A stretch of DNA of 64,000 nucleotides from CAYTBN01 sp964542165 (GTDB lineage Bacteria; Myxococcota_A; UBA796; UBA9615; CAYRNR01), in assembly GCA_964542165.1 (NCBI GenBank), contig CAZITQ010000016.1, positions 1-64,000 on the forward strand, written 5' to 3'. The notes below the pieces were generated by a model. The model was not told where the DNA came from and made no database searches. It saw only the letters and a list, made by a program, of their open reading frames with translations. Positions 1 to 8,596 of this stretch are shown here, one piece after another (within the stretch, counting starts at the first letter, position 1; each line of letters begins with the position of its first letter). The position numbers and the translations under genes were made by a program.

Positions 1-362
1 TCCTCGTCCAGGGACGATCCGTCGCAGTCGTTGTCGATCCCGTCGCACTCCTCGGGCGCCCCCGGGTGGACCTCCGCGTCCGTGTCGTCGCAGTCCGCGT
101 CCTCCCCCCCGGACGGGGCGTTGCCCGCAAACCCGTCTCCGTCCCGGTCCTTGCCGTCGACGTCGTCGCAGTCCGCGTCCTCCCCGTCTCCGTACACGTC
201 CGGCGCCCCCGGGTAGACGTTGGGATCGTCGGGCCCGCAATCGGTCTCGTCCGGGTGCCCGTCCCCGTCCCGGTCCCCCTCGGGCATACCGGTGGTCGGG
301 CAGCCGGCGACGGCCAGAGCCAGGCCTGTGAACACGGCGATCAGCGGGTGGCGAAACAGCAT
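1..362 (-). CDS. MopE-like calcium-binding-repeat lipoprotein, 3' end outside window
   Basis: Only the N-terminal 120 residues are inside the window; the frame stays open to base 1. The protein begins MLFRHPLIAVFTGLALAVAG and has a lipobox ending in Cys (VAGC), so it should be exported and lipidated. It continues with Asp-rich repeats of the DRDGDGHPDETDCG and DADCDDTDAEVHPGAPEECD kind, followed by DGIDNDCDG, the MopE/thrombospondin type 3-like metal-binding motif. Two in-frame ATGs lie 6 bases apart. I chose the inner one because AGGAGG sits 7 bases before it and only 1 base before the outer one. The ligand is inferred to be calcium. Confidence 0.85.
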   Translation of the reverse strand, partial: MLFRHPLIAVFTGLALAVAGCPTTGMPEGDRDGDGHPDETDCGPDDPNVYPGAPDVYGDGEDADCDDVDGKDRDGDGFAGNAPSGGEDADCDDTDAEVHPGAPEECDGIDNDCDGSSLDE

Positions 363-509
363 GGACATCCCTCCTCGCGTGGTGGGATCTCCAGCGTATG
401 CAATTTGGCGGCCCGTGGGGCGGGTCGAGGGGGGCACGGGAGTCGCGGGACGGAAATATGCCCCGCTCCCCTTCGTATGTACCGGCGTCGGCCGACAGGA
501 GGACCCACG

Positions 510-821
510 ATGCGCAAGCTCCTCTTCATCCTCACCGCCTGCCTCGCCCTGGTCCTGTTCTTCACCGCCTGCACCGCCGGCCCCAACGCCGCCGTGGGTG
601 TCCCCGACGCCGGCGGCGATCTGGCGGGCTTCTGGCTGGGCCTCTGGCACGGGCTCATCGCCCTGTTCACCGTCATCGGGTCCCTGTTCATCGACGACCT
701 GAAGGTCTACGAGGTGCACAACAACGGCGGCTGGTACGACTTCGGCTTCCTGCTGGGGGTGATGTTCTTCTTCGGCGGTGGCGGAGGAGGGGCGAGCAAG
801 AAGGCGCGACGGCGGCGGTAG
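510..821 (+). CDS. small conserved membrane lipoprotein, unknown function
   Basis: A 103-residue protein starting MRKLLFILTACLALVLFF with a lipobox (FTAC), a hydrophobic stretch (GFWLGLWHGLIALFTVIGSL), the motif VHNNGGWYDFGFLLG, then a hydrophobic Gly-rich run and a short basic tail (KKARRRR). This is the pattern of a small conserved bacterial family seen as hypothetical proteins with a lipoprotein signal, two membrane segments and the NNGGWYDFGF motif. AGGAGGA lies 7 bases before the ATG, which settles the start; longer upstream extensions of the frame have no Shine-Dalgarno and are not supported. It is transcribed divergently from the MopE-like gene. Function is unknown. Confidence 0.75.
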   Translation: MRKLLFILTACLALVLFFTACTAGPNAAVGVPDAGGDLAGFWLGLWHGLIALFTVIGSLFIDDLKVYEVHNNGGWYDFGFLLGVMFFFGGGGGGASKKARRRR

Positions 822-856
822 CGCGATGCCCGGGCAGCGGAGGACCCCCGCAGCCC

Positions 857-1537
857 CTATTCGGCCGGGGAGCTCGCTCGTTCGGTTTCGGATCCCGGCC
901 GTTCGTCGTCCCCGGACCGCACGTACTCGAAATGGATGTGGATCTTGACCGGGGTTTGCATGCCCTTGCTCTCGAGCAGCAGGTCCTCCTGGAGGATCGC
1001 CGTCCCCCGGATGGGCAAGGCCCCGTCGAGCTCGTAGGCGATGCGGTACACGCCGTCGACGGAGAAGCAGGGGTCGAAGATCCGGACGATCTCGCCCCCC
1101 GCCGCCCTGGCCGAGCCCATCTGGAACCGCGGAAGGTCCGCCATCGGTTGTTTGCCCCGCTCCCAGATCACGGTCCTCTCGCCGCTGATCTTGTCGATCC
1201 AGCTCGCCTGGGTGATCGCCCCGTCCGCGTCGCGCTCGTACACCGTGAACGAACCCAGGCGGTGGAAGTCGGCGGCCACCACCCGTCCCTCGCGGTCGAG
1301 ATCGAAGGTCTCGGCCACGCAGTGGCCGGACGAGCACCCCTGCCCGTCCCGGTCCCCGTTCGCAGCGGCGTTACGGGCGTCCAGGAAGCAGATCGTCACC
1401 TTGCGGACGTCCTCCGCCGCGAGGATCTCCGGACTCAACATGGACAGCGAGTCGTAGTGCCCGGGGGAGGGTTCATCTCCGGGGGCCGCTCCGCTGAGGA
1501 GCAGGGCGAGAGCGATGCTCGGGACGACTTGCCGCAT
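857..1537 (-). CDS. secreted protein of unknown function
   Basis: A 226-residue protein starting MRQVVPSIALALLLSGAAPG, which reads as a Sec signal peptide without a lipobox cysteine. The mature part has the segments FDLDREGRVVAADFHRLGSF and AITQASWIDKISGERTVIW, suggesting a beta-rich fold resembling YD/MORN-like tracking of values, and ends in an acidic tail. Cysteines at several points could form disulphides. Two further in-frame ATG choices lie upstream; this start has AGAGG 6 bases before it. I do not recognise a family. It precedes a small minus-strand frame and the GrpB-family gene but is separated from them. Confidence 0.65.
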   Translation of the reverse strand: MRQVVPSIALALLLSGAAPGDEPSPGHYDSLSMLSPEILAAEDVRKVTICFLDARNAAANGDRDGQGCSSGHCVAETFDLDREGRVVAADFHRLGSFTVYERDADGAITQASWIDKISGERTVIWERGKQPMADLPRFQMGSARAAGGEIVRIFDPCFSVDGVYRIAYELDGALPIRGTAILQEDLLLESKGMQTPVKIHIHFEYVRSGDDERPGSETERASSPAE

Positions 1538-1625
1538 CTCCATCCTCTCGGACGACCCCGGGGGGAGCCGTCGATCCTGGCCACTGAAGCGCGGGCGCAG
1601 CATGCTCCGCCACCCAGCCGCGCCG

Positions 1626-1793
1626 TCACTCCAGCAGCTGCAACACCCCGAAGGTCGCCGCGATGCCCACCAGCGGGATCGCCCAGTACTCGAACTTGAC
1701 CATCAGGAACGAGCTCCACGGTGTGGCCGAGCGCAGCAGTCGGTCACCGACCCCGTCGTCCAGCATCCGCCCGAGTCCGTCCCAGACGATCAC
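1626..1793 (-). CDS. possible small membrane protein, GTG start
   Basis: A 55-codon frame read from GTG: it includes VIVWDGLGRMLDDGVGDRLL and ends FEYWAIPLVGIAATFGVLQL-LE, the last part being one plausible transmembrane helix. A purine-rich GGGAAGGGAA lies about 9 bases before the GTG. It fills what is otherwise a 300-base gap between two minus-strand genes and keeps the strong third-position GC bias of real genes here. There is no ATG, and the upstream frame closes with TGA about 50 bases before the GTG. It could be a short real gene or a chance frame in GC-rich DNA. Confidence 0.4.
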   Translation of the reverse strand: MIVWDGLGRMLDDGVGDRLLRSATPWSSFLMVKFEYWAIPLVGIAATFGVLQLLE

Positions 1794-1844
1794 GGGTTGC
1801 GGTTCCCTTCCCTGGGTACTCGGCCCACCGACGCCATCGCGGAT

Positions 1845-2168
1845 TCACGGCCCCCAGTAGTCGAACTCGAACAGCTTGCCCTCCGGGATCACGAACGACA
1901 TCTCGTCCGGACGGCCGCACCCGAGGGTGTGGCGCCCGGGCGGCACCGGGCCCGGCTGGCCGATGGCGTACGGCCAGGCCTCGCCGTCGACGATCATCGG
2001 CCCGCACAGCCCCCCGTTGTCGTCCACGATCGCCAGGTAGGTCTTGCCGTCGACCGAATCGGAGACTGCCCCCCGGAGGTTCCCGTCGCTCGGCTCGCTG
2101 CAGCAGCCCAGGCCGGCGGCGAGGATCGCGAGCGCCGTGGTCACGGCCGCCATGCGGGGGGGGATCAT
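1845..2168 (-). CDS. small putative lipoprotein
   Basis: A 107-residue protein beginning MIPPRMAAVTTALAILAAGL followed by GCC, a lipoprotein signal. The mature part contains YLAIVDDNGGLCGPMIVDGE and a C-terminal half rich in Gly, Pro and aromatic residues, with SFVIPEGKLFEFDYWGP at the end. No family recognised. It starts 10 bases after the stop of the GrpB-family gene, so the two probably share a transcript. A second ATG 15 bases downstream (MAAVTT) is an alternative start; neither has a convincing Shine-Dalgarno, so translational coupling to the upstream gene is plausible. Confidence 0.6.
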   Translation of the reverse strand: MIPPRMAAVTTALAILAAGLGCCSEPSDGNLRGAVSDSVDGKTYLAIVDDNGGLCGPMIVDGEAWPYAIGQPGPVPPGRHTLGCGRPDEMSFVIPEGKLFEFDYWGP

Positions 2169-2178
2169 CGCCACGCCA

Positions 2179-2703
2179 TCAGCCCGTGTGCTCCCCACCT
2201 GCCCGGCGGATGGCGTCGAGGATGTAGGAGGCCTTGCCCTCGGTGTAGGCCTCGACATCGTCGCGGTGTGCCGCCGCGAGCCGGGCCTTGAGCTGACCGT
2301 ACCGCCTCCCCTCGGCGGGATCGTCGCGGAGGAAGTCCCGGAAGACGAGGTGTCGGGCGATCTCGGGATGGCCCGCCTCGTAGGCGTGCACGTGATGGGT
2401 GCGAGCCTCGTCCGGGCCCCGGGAGAAGTACCGGCGGCCCGGGATGCCGAATTCGCCCTTGGCCTCGTAACCCAGCTCCTCCAGGGCGGAGGTGCGCTCG
2501 TCCAGATCCCGGTGGCTCCCCACCACGAGGAGGAGATCGATGACCGGCTTGGCGGCCAGGCCGGGCACGGACGTACTGCCGATGTGGTGCAGCGTGACGG
2601 CCAGGGGGGCCAACGCAGCTTCGATGCGACGCGCCTCGCCGGCATAGGCCTGGGGCCAGCTCTCGTCGTACGGGACCACGACGATGTTGCGCATGACACC
2701 CAT
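2179..2703 (-). CDS. GrpB/UPF0157 family protein (nucleotidyltransferase-like fold)
   Basis: A 174-residue protein with the family hallmarks: VVPYDESWPQAYAGE near the N terminus, HHIGSTSVPGLAAKPVIDLL around residues 40-60, and HHVHAYEAGHPEI followed by HLVFRDFLR in the second half. GrpB/UPF0157 proteins have a nucleotidyltransferase-like fold and are often fused to dephospho-CoA kinase; their substrate is not established. Length is normal for a stand-alone member. GGAGTG lies about 7 bases before the chosen ATG; a second ATG follows after three codons. It is the first gene of a two-gene unit with the small lipoprotein downstream. Confidence 0.88.
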   Translation of the reverse strand: MGVMRNIVVVPYDESWPQAYAGEARRIEAALAPLAVTLHHIGSTSVPGLAAKPVIDLLLVVGSHRDLDERTSALEELGYEAKGEFGIPGRRYFSRGPDEARTHHVHAYEAGHPEIARHLVFRDFLRDDPAEGRRYGQLKARLAAAHRDDVEAYTEGKASYILDAIRRAGGEHTG

Positions 2704-2858
2704 GGTCGTTCACTCCGGCGATCGGGTCCCCAATCCAGGCGCGTGAGCCCATTGTAGGCCGCACGGGGCAGGGTTGGGGCGCCGGGGGGGGCCCTCGGAT
2801 GTCCCGGACCGATATCCGGAGGTGGGAAGCGAATCGCGGTGCTGGATCTCGTGGAAGC

Positions 2859-3791
2859 TCAGATGCCGACCTCGCGCGCCAGGGCCGACAGCCTGTCCGC
2901 GGCGGCGCGGAACGCGACGAGTTCGCCGCCGGCGAGCTGTGGCGTCAGCCGACGCTCGATCCCCTCGCGCCCGACCACGGCGGGGAGGCTGAGGGCCATG
3001 TCGCGGACACCCGCGAAGCCACCCAGGTCGCAGCTCACGGTGAGGACCCGGGACTCGTCCCGGGCGATCGCGGTCACGATCCGGAGCACGGACTGAGCGA
3101 TGCCGTAGAAGGTGGCGCCCTTGCGGCGGATCACCCGTTCGCCGGCGGTGAGCACCCTCTGCAGCAGCTCCGCCTCGATCTCCCCGTCCATGGGCACGCC
3201 GGCGTCGTCACAGAAGGAGCGCAGGGGCTGACCTCCGACCATGGCGCGGCTCCAGTTCGCCACCGAACCTGCCCCGTGTTCGCCGATGATGTGCGCGTGC
3301 ACATTCCGCGGATCGATGTCCAGTCGCTGCGCGAGCATGTGCCGCAGCCGGGAGGTATCCAGCAGGGTCCCGGTGCCCAGCACCCTGCCCGGTGGCAGGC
3401 CCGTGTGGCGCAAGGCGTACAGGGTCAGCAGGTCCACCGGGTTGGAGACCACGACGAACACGGCCCCTGGATTGGTCAGGGCCAGGGGCCCGGTGATATC
3501 GCCGAACACCGACACGTTCCGGCGCACGAGATCGGTGCGTGCCTCCCCCGGGCGCCGCTTGGAGCCCGCCGTGATGACCACGATGTCCATGGCCTCACAG
3601 GCCTCGAGGGACCCCGACCGGACCCGGGTGTGCGGGATGAACGCGGCGCAGTGCCGCAGATCCATCGCCTCCCCTTCGGCCTTGGCCTCGATCTTGTCCA
3701 CCAGCACCAGCTCGCGGGCGATCCCGCTGGTGGCGATGGAGTAGGCGCAGGTCGCGCCCACCGAACCGGCACCGACGATCCCGATCCTCAT
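2859..3791 (-). CDS. L-lactate/malate dehydrogenase family protein
   Basis: A 310-residue cytosolic NAD-dependent 2-hydroxyacid dehydrogenase. The Rossmann motif GAGSVG is at residues 7-12, with the NAD-specific Asp at 32. The catalytic His (172) lies in HIIGEHG, and the substrate-loop arginine is Arg85 in RPGEAR. LDTSRLR and RKGATFYGIA resemble L-lactate dehydrogenase. The loop residue equivalent to LDH position 102, normally Gln in LDH and Arg in malate dehydrogenase, is Arg79, and the usual Asp after GEHG is Ala. Substrate is therefore uncertain. The ATG has AGAGG 8 bases upstream; a GTG three codons earlier lacks this support. It appears monocistronic. Confidence 0.88.
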   Translation of the reverse strand: MRIGIVGAGSVGATCAYSIATSGIARELVLVDKIEAKAEGEAMDLRHCAAFIPHTRVRSGSLEACEAMDIVVITAGSKRRPGEARTDLVRRNVSVFGDITGPLALTNPGAVFVVVSNPVDLLTLYALRHTGLPPGRVLGTGTLLDTSRLRHMLAQRLDIDPRNVHAHIIGEHGAGSVANWSRAMVGGQPLRSFCDDAGVPMDGEIEAELLQRVLTAGERVIRRKGATFYGIAQSVLRIVTAIARDESRVLTVSCDLGGFAGVRDMALSLPAVVGREGIERRLTPQLAGGELVAFRAAADRLSALAREVGI

Positions 3792-3822
3792 GGTCCACAC
3801 CTCTCTCCAAAGGACTCTACGG

Positions 3823-5754
3823 TCATTGGCGCGGGAGTTCAGTCCCCCCGTCCCATGACCCTTCGCCGTAGGGCCCTCCGTAGGCGCCGATGTCCGAACG
3901 CGATCCGTCGGGATCCGGCAGGTCCGGCAGCCCGGAGTCCACGCAGACGCTGGTCGCGCTCAGGTGATAGTCACCGGCGCCGGCGTCCGCGAAGCCGGGA
4001 TCGGTGGAGAGGTTGCCGTCGCTGCCGGTGGGGTCGGCCATGCCGGTGTAGTCGCCGGCGGCGTGGCCGTACACGTCGTTGTGGCGCCAGGTGGTGGGGG
4101 TGGCGCCGCTGACCTTCACGCCCACACCGCCGTCGTTGGCGGCCACGATGTTGTTGATCACCCGCAGCTCGTCCAGGTCCCGCAGGGAGATACCGGCCGC
4201 GGACGGCGCGGTGTTGGCGGCGACCGTGTTGTTGATCAGCCAGCCATCGGCGTCGTCCAGGTAGAGGCCGCCGCCCTCGCTGGTCGCGGTGTTCCCCGCG
4301 ACGACCGAGGCGGAGAGGGTCCATTCGGCGTCTTCGGCGAGGATTCCGCCGCCGTGGGCCGCCTGATTGCCCTCGATCCGCAGCCGCAGGAGGACCAGGG
4401 GGCCGTCGTCGTCCTCGATGTGGATCCCGCCGCCGCTCCCGCTGGCCACGTTGCCCACGAAGGTGGAGTCCTCGATGCGGGTCTCCTCGTAGTTGTCGGC
4501 GGAGTGGATGCCGCCACCGTCCTCGGCCCGGTTGTCCAGGAAGTCGCAGCCGGAGATCCAGGTGTTGTCGTTGTCCAGCTCGACCCCGCCGCCCACGCTG
4601 CCGGCCACGTTGCCCTCGACCACGTTGCCCACGAACAGGTTGCCCGCGTGGGAGAGCTTGCAGGCGCCACCTGCATTCGCCGCCTCGTTGAACGACAGGA
4701 TGTTGTCCTCGATCAGGGCGTCCCCGGACTTCACCCGCAGGGCGCCCGCGTCGTCGTCGGCCTCGTTGAAGGTGATCTCGTTGTCGTGGATCCACGAGCT
4801 GGAGGCGTAGGCGTAGACCCCGCCGCCGTTTTTTTCGCAGAAGTTGCCCGTGATGAGGTTGCCGGCGATCTCGCCGTTGCCCAGGGCGAACAGCCCGCCG
4901 GCGTAGGCGTCGGCGGTGTTGTCGGCGATGACGTTGTCCAGGAAGTCGGCGTCCCCGTAGGCGTAGACCCCGCCGCCGCCGGCGGTGCTGTCCGACGAGG
5001 AGGCCTCGTTCCCTCGGATCTCGCAGCTGCGGACGGTGACCTGGCCGTTCTCGATGCCGAGCCCGCCGCCCGACGGGGCCTCGTTGCCCTGGATCAGGCA
5101 GCCCTCGACCTGGGCCTCGCTGTCGATGAGGAAGGCCCCGCCGCCCAGGTACTCGGCCGAGTTGGCCTGAAGCTCGCTGTCCTCCAGCGAGAGCGTGCAG
5201 CCCGACGCCATCAGGCCACCGCCCTGGGCGCCGTGGTTCTCCGTGATGTGGGAGTCCCGGACCGCCAGGACGGAGTCCTCGCAGTGGATGCCGCCGCCGC
5301 CGTCGCCGGACAGGCCTCCCCGGAAGGTCAGCCCCTCCACGACCACGCCGGGATCACCGACGCCGAGGATCCGCAGGACGGCACCCGCCCCGCTCCCCAC
5401 GATCTCGGTGGATCCGGCGCCCGCCGCGCCCCGGAGGGTCAGCGCCTTGCCCTGAAGAACCAGGTCTCCCCCGTGGGAGCCGGCACAGACCACCAGGGTG
5501 GACCCCGGCTCCGCGGCGTCGATCCCCGCCTGGAGGGTGAGGTGGTCCCCGGAGCCGTCGCCGCAGATCGTGAGCGCGGTCAGCTCCGCGGGGCCATTCT
5601 CGGGCGTCCCGTCGTCCGACGAACCGGTGGTGTCGTCGTCCCCCGCCTCGGGGGATCCGTCGTCGTCGTCGTCGTGGGGGGTGTCCGCGCAGCCCCCGCC
5701 GACAGCGAGGATCAGCGCGAAGACCCAGCTCGAAATCCGCGGTCGACCGTCCAT
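3823..5754 (-). CDS. large beta-helix lipoprotein (parallel beta-helix repeats)
   Basis: A 643-residue exported protein. Residues 1-22 form a signal ending in a lipobox (GGGC), followed by an Asp-rich linker. From about residue 60 it has NVI/NIITGN-type parallel beta-helix rungs such as GGGIHCEDSVLAVRDSHITE and GGGVYAYGDADFLDNVIADN, repeated about 15 times with GGG turns, in the style of right-handed beta-helix or polymorphic outer-membrane-type repeat proteins. It ends near DIGAYGGPYGEG, a typical closing motif. GGGGGAG lies just before the ATG. It is likely displayed on the cell surface as an adhesin or polysaccharide-binding protein; no catalytic motif is evident, so a lyase function is not supported. 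Confidence 0.85.
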   Translation of the reverse strand: MDGRPRISSWVFALILAVGGGCADTPHDDDDDGSPEAGDDDTTGSSDDGTPENGPAELTALTICGDGSGDHLTLQAGIDAAEPGSTLVVCAGSHGGDLVLQGKALTLRGAAGAGSTEIVGSGAGAVLRILGVGDPGVVVEGLTFRGGLSGDGGGGIHCEDSVLAVRDSHITENHGAQGGGLMASGCTLSLEDSELQANSAEYLGGGAFLIDSEAQVEGCLIQGNEAPSGGGLGIENGQVTVRSCEIRGNEASSSDSTAGGGGVYAYGDADFLDNVIADNTADAYAGGLFALGNGEIAGNLITGNFCEKNGGGVYAYASSSWIHDNEITFNEADDDAGALRVKSGDALIEDNILSFNEAANAGGACKLSHAGNLFVGNVVEGNVAGSVGGGVELDNDNTWISGCDFLDNRAEDGGGIHSADNYEETRIEDSTFVGNVASGSGGGIHIEDDDGPLVLLRLRIEGNQAAHGGGILAEDAEWTLSASVVAGNTATSEGGGLYLDDADGWLINNTVAANTAPSAAGISLRDLDELRVINNIVAANDGGVGVKVSGATPTTWRHNDVYGHAAGDYTGMADPTGSDGNLSTDPGFADAGAGDYHLSATSVCVDSGLPDLPDPDGSRSDIGAYGGPYGEGSWDGGTELPRQ

Positions 5755-5779
5755 GGTCTCCCCCTCGCTCCCCCAGGCC

Positions 5780-6649
5780 CTAGGGGCCGTTTCCCGAGAC
5801 CGTGATCGACCCGGTCACCGTGGCGATGCCGTACGCCAGGTCCTCGGCGTCGACGGTGGCCAGCGCCGGGTTGTTGGTGACCGTCACGTCCCCGTACACC
5901 GAGTGCAGGCTCGCGAAGCCCGACACGTCGGCCAGGGCCGCGTTGGAGTGGATCGTGAAGTCGTCCCCCACGCTCTGAAGGGCGCCGAAACCGGTGATGT
6001 GGACGATGGACGAGGTGTCCTCGACCGTGAACGCTCCGCCCACCACGATCAGGGCGCTGAACCCCGCCAGGTGGCCGTCCACCGGACCGCCGATGGACGA
6101 GACGTTGTGGAGGGTGAAGTCGCCGCCCACGAAGCGAAGGGAGGTCGTGCCGTCGGCGTCGATCATCCCCGAGTCCTCGTCGATGGAGAACGAACCCATC
6201 ACGTACTTGAGCCCGGCGAGGCCGTCGATGTCGTGGAGCATCGAGTTGCCGTGGATCCACACGTCGCCGTCCACCTGGCACAGGCACTCCAGGCCGTCCA
6301 GGTTGAGCATCCGGGTGTGCTCGACGATCACGTCGCCCTCGACGATGGTGTGGCCCGCGTCGCAGAAGTCGGCGATATCGGAGGGCAGGGTGATCTCCAG
6401 GTCGCCGGGCATGGACGTGCCGTGCACGTCGCAGGGCTTCATGGTGATCACGACGCCCGAGTACTCGGGGACCGGGTCGTCGTCGTACTCGTCGGAGGTG
6501 GTGTCGTCGTCGCCCACGGCATCGTCGTCGTCCTCGACGGGATCGTCTTCTTGATCACCGATGTCGGGGTCGACGGGCATCACACAACCGGCGATCCAGA
6601 ACGCTAGACCACACCCCAGCACCAGGGCGTACGCGTACATCGCTTTCAT
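5780..6649 (-). CDS. lipoprotein with receptor L-domain-like repeats
   Basis: A 289-residue lipoprotein starting MKAMYAYALVLGCGLAFWIA with lipobox IAGC, then an acidic linker with DDDDAVGDDDTTSDEYDDD. The mature part has repeats such as IVEGDVIVEHTRMLNLDGLE, VDGDVWIHGNSMLHDIDGLA and VYGDVTVTNNPALATVDAED. This is the leucine-rich-repeat-like L-domain pattern (V-GD-I-x-N-x-x-L) seen in bacterial and ciliate surface proteins. An ATG four codons upstream is possible; neither has a strong ribosome-binding site. A weak TTACGG/TATGCT promoter-like pair (18-base spacer) lies between this gene and the divergent FG-GAP gene. Role: probable surface protein. Confidence 0.78.
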   Translation of the reverse strand: MKAMYAYALVLGCGLAFWIAGCVMPVDPDIGDQEDDPVEDDDDAVGDDDTTSDEYDDDPVPEYSGVVITMKPCDVHGTSMPGDLEITLPSDIADFCDAGHTIVEGDVIVEHTRMLNLDGLECLCQVDGDVWIHGNSMLHDIDGLAGLKYVMGSFSIDEDSGMIDADGTTSLRFVGGDFTLHNVSSIGGPVDGHLAGFSALIVVGGAFTVEDTSSIVHITGFGALQSVGDDFTIHSNAALADVSGFASLHSVYGDVTVTNNPALATVDAEDLAYGIATVTGSITVSGNGP

Positions 6650-6840
6650 GGGTTGTTCCATCGGGGTGGATGGGCTGACAGCCCGGCCCCCTGCTCTGCT
6701 CCCCGCGATTCCCAGCATAGCCGGGGGTTCGGACGATCCGTAATTTTTCCTTGTGCCGACTGGGAAAACGGCGGGATTCGATGGGGATGTTGATAGGCTG
6801 ATCGAGCGCCCGGAGGGGGCGCTGGAAGGAGGGGAAGCCG

Positions 6841-8571
6841 ATGCCCAGCAGGGGCCACGGTGCCAGCCTGTGCTGGCTCGCCCTCGCGGTGTGGCTCGCG
6901 GGGTGTGGTGACCCGGACCCACCGGGCTGGACCGGGGACGACGGCACCGCCGGCGACGACGACACGGCCGGGGACGACGACACCGCCGGCGACGACGACA
7001 CGGCGCCACCGCCGACCCCCTGGGGCGGGGCCCACGCCTCCGCCTTCGACTTCGACCTCGACGGGCTCGCCGACCTGGCCGTCTACCGCCCGGACGGCGG
7101 CCTGTGGTCGGTCCGTCAGAGCAGTGACGGGGCCGAGCACGCCCTGGAGTGGGGCTGGCTCGAGGCGGTCCCGGTGCCCGGCGAGTACGACGGCGACGGA
7201 CTCATCGACGTGGCGGTCCACCACCAGGCCCAGGGCCACTGGTACGTGCGCCAGAGCAGCGACGGGACGACCCTGGAGGGCGACGCCATCGGCTGGGGCT
7301 GGCTCGGGGCCGCGCCGGTGACCGGGGACTTCGACGGCGACGGACGGACGGACCTCTCGGTGTACTACCCGCAAACGGCGGAGTGGTACGTGCGGCGGTC
7401 GTCCGACGGCGGGTGGGACGGGGAGCCGAGGGTCTTCGGCCCCCCGAACTGCAGGCCGGTCCCCGGGGACTACGACGGCGACGGGATCACCGACTACGCG
7501 GCCTACGAACCCACCGAGGCGCGCTGGTACGTGGAGCGCAGCAGCGACGGCCAGATGCTCGAGGGTGAGGAGTTCCTCCAGTTCGGCTGGTCCGAGGCCT
7601 TGCCCGTGCCCGGCGACTACGACGGCGACGGGCGGACGGACCTGGCGGTCTATCACCCGGCCGGTGGCGACTGGTACGCCCTGCGCAGCAGCGACGGCCA
7701 GATGCTCGAGGGCGGCGCGATCCACCTGGATCCGCCGGGCCTGATCCCCGTGCCCGGCGACTACGACGGCGACGGCCTGACCGACCTGGGCGGCTACCGC
7801 TTCGACGAGGGCGACTGGTGGATCCGCCGCAGCAGCGACGGGGCGCTGATGGAGGGCGGCGGCATCGCCTGGGGCGGCGACGAGGCGGTACCGGTGGGCG
7901 TCCTGCAGAAGGGGATCCTCTGGGCCGACGAGCTCCTGCTCCCCGACGTCCCGGACATCGACGGCATCGACAGCAACCTCGAGGGCAACACGATCGCCAA
8001 CCTCCCCGTGGGCCTGTCGTACGACGAGGACTGGATCATCCAGGCCGACATGCTGGGCCTCAACGGGGTCAACGGCGGCCGCTACCTGACCTACGACAAG
8101 GGCTCCCACCCCGACGTGTTCCCCTGGCCCTACGACGTGCTGCTGTTCCGGGTCTACAACCGCAAGATCTGGTTCCGCGTGAACCCGATACTCGGCGGGG
8201 GCCACGCCCTCTACCCCTCCTACAAGGTCTACGACGGCACCTACGACGAGGAGGGAAACCCCAACTACGTCTGCGACGAGACCCTGACCGAGGGCGAGCT
8301 GTGCAACACCGACCACGTGGGAGCCACCGTCGAGGGCAGCTACCTGTCGGGCGACCACTCGATTCGGCTGGAGTACCTGGTCTCCCGCTCCCGCTCGGGC
8401 GAGCCCGAAGACGGCGTGTTCCGCGTCTACTGGGACGGCGCCCTGGTGGGCGACTGGAACCTGTGGGTCGAAGAGGTGCCCGAGCCCATGGAGAGCCTGT
8501 GGGTGGGCCGGATGTCAGGGGGCGTGCTGCGGGTCTACCAGGGGAGCTATCAGACGGTGATCGGCCTGTAG
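6841..8571 (+). CDS. FG-GAP/VCBS-type repeat lipoprotein
   Basis: A 576-residue lipoprotein with lipobox LAGC after MPSRGHGASLCWLALAVW, then a TAGDDD linker encoded by tandem 18-base units. Residues about 60-350 carry six repeats each opening with D-x-D-x-D-G (DFDLDGLADLAVYRP, EYDGDGLIDVAVHH, DFDGDGRTDLSVYYP and three more), each followed by W-Y-V-R-S-S-D-G. This fits a calcium-binding beta-propeller related to integrin alpha FG-GAP/VCBS repeats. The last 200 residues form a separate unrecognised domain with VYDGTYDEEGNPNYVCDET. GGAAGGAGGGG precedes the ATG. Likely on the surface; ligand unknown. Confidence 0.85.
   Translation: MPSRGHGASLCWLALAVWLAGCGDPDPPGWTGDDGTAGDDDTAGDDDTAGDDDTAPPPTPWGGAHASAFDFDLDGLADLAVYRPDGGLWSVRQSSDGAEHALEWGWLEAVPVPGEYDGDGLIDVAVHHQAQGHWYVRQSSDGTTLEGDAIGWGWLGAAPVTGDFDGDGRTDLSVYYPQTAEWYVRRSSDGGWDGEPRVFGPPNCRPVPGDYDGDGITDYAAYEPTEARWYVERSSDGQMLEGEEFLQFGWSEALPVPGDYDGDGRTDLAVYHPAGGDWYALRSSDGQMLEGGAIHLDPPGLIPVPGDYDGDGLTDLGGYRFDEGDWWIRRSSDGALMEGGGIAWGGDEAVPVGVLQKGILWADELLLPDVPDIDGIDSNLEGNTIANLPVGLSYDEDWIIQADMLGLNGVNGGRYLTYDKGSHPDVFPWPYDVLLFRVYNRKIWFRVNPILGGGHALYPSYKVYDGTYDEEGNPNYVCDETLTEGELCNTDHVGATVEGSYLSGDHSIRLEYLVSRSRSGEPEDGVFRVYWDGALVGDWNLWVEEVPEPMESLWVGRMSGGVLRVYQGSYQTVIGL
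6946..6999 (+). repeat. three tandem 18-base units encoding TAGDDD
   Basis: Three in-phase 18-base units differ only at a few third positions (ACC or ACG, GCC, GGC or GGG, then GAC three times). They encode the Asp-rich linker just after the lipidated cysteine of the FG-GAP lipoprotein. Unit count could change by slippage or unequal crossing-over without disturbing the reading frame. Confidence 0.85.
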
Positions 8572-8596
8572 CGTCTCTGGTGGCCCGAGGTGGAGG

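Noticed and set aside
3964..5805. 613-codon plus-strand frame opposite the beta-helix lipoprotein
   Set aside because: The translation is Val/Gly/Ala-rich with no fold signal; it is the antisense of a regular beta-helix repeat gene.
6714..6743. TTACGG/TATGCT promoter pair upstream of the L-domain-like lipoprotein
   Set aside because: Both hexamers are weak and no transcript evidence exists; mentioned only in the gene entry.
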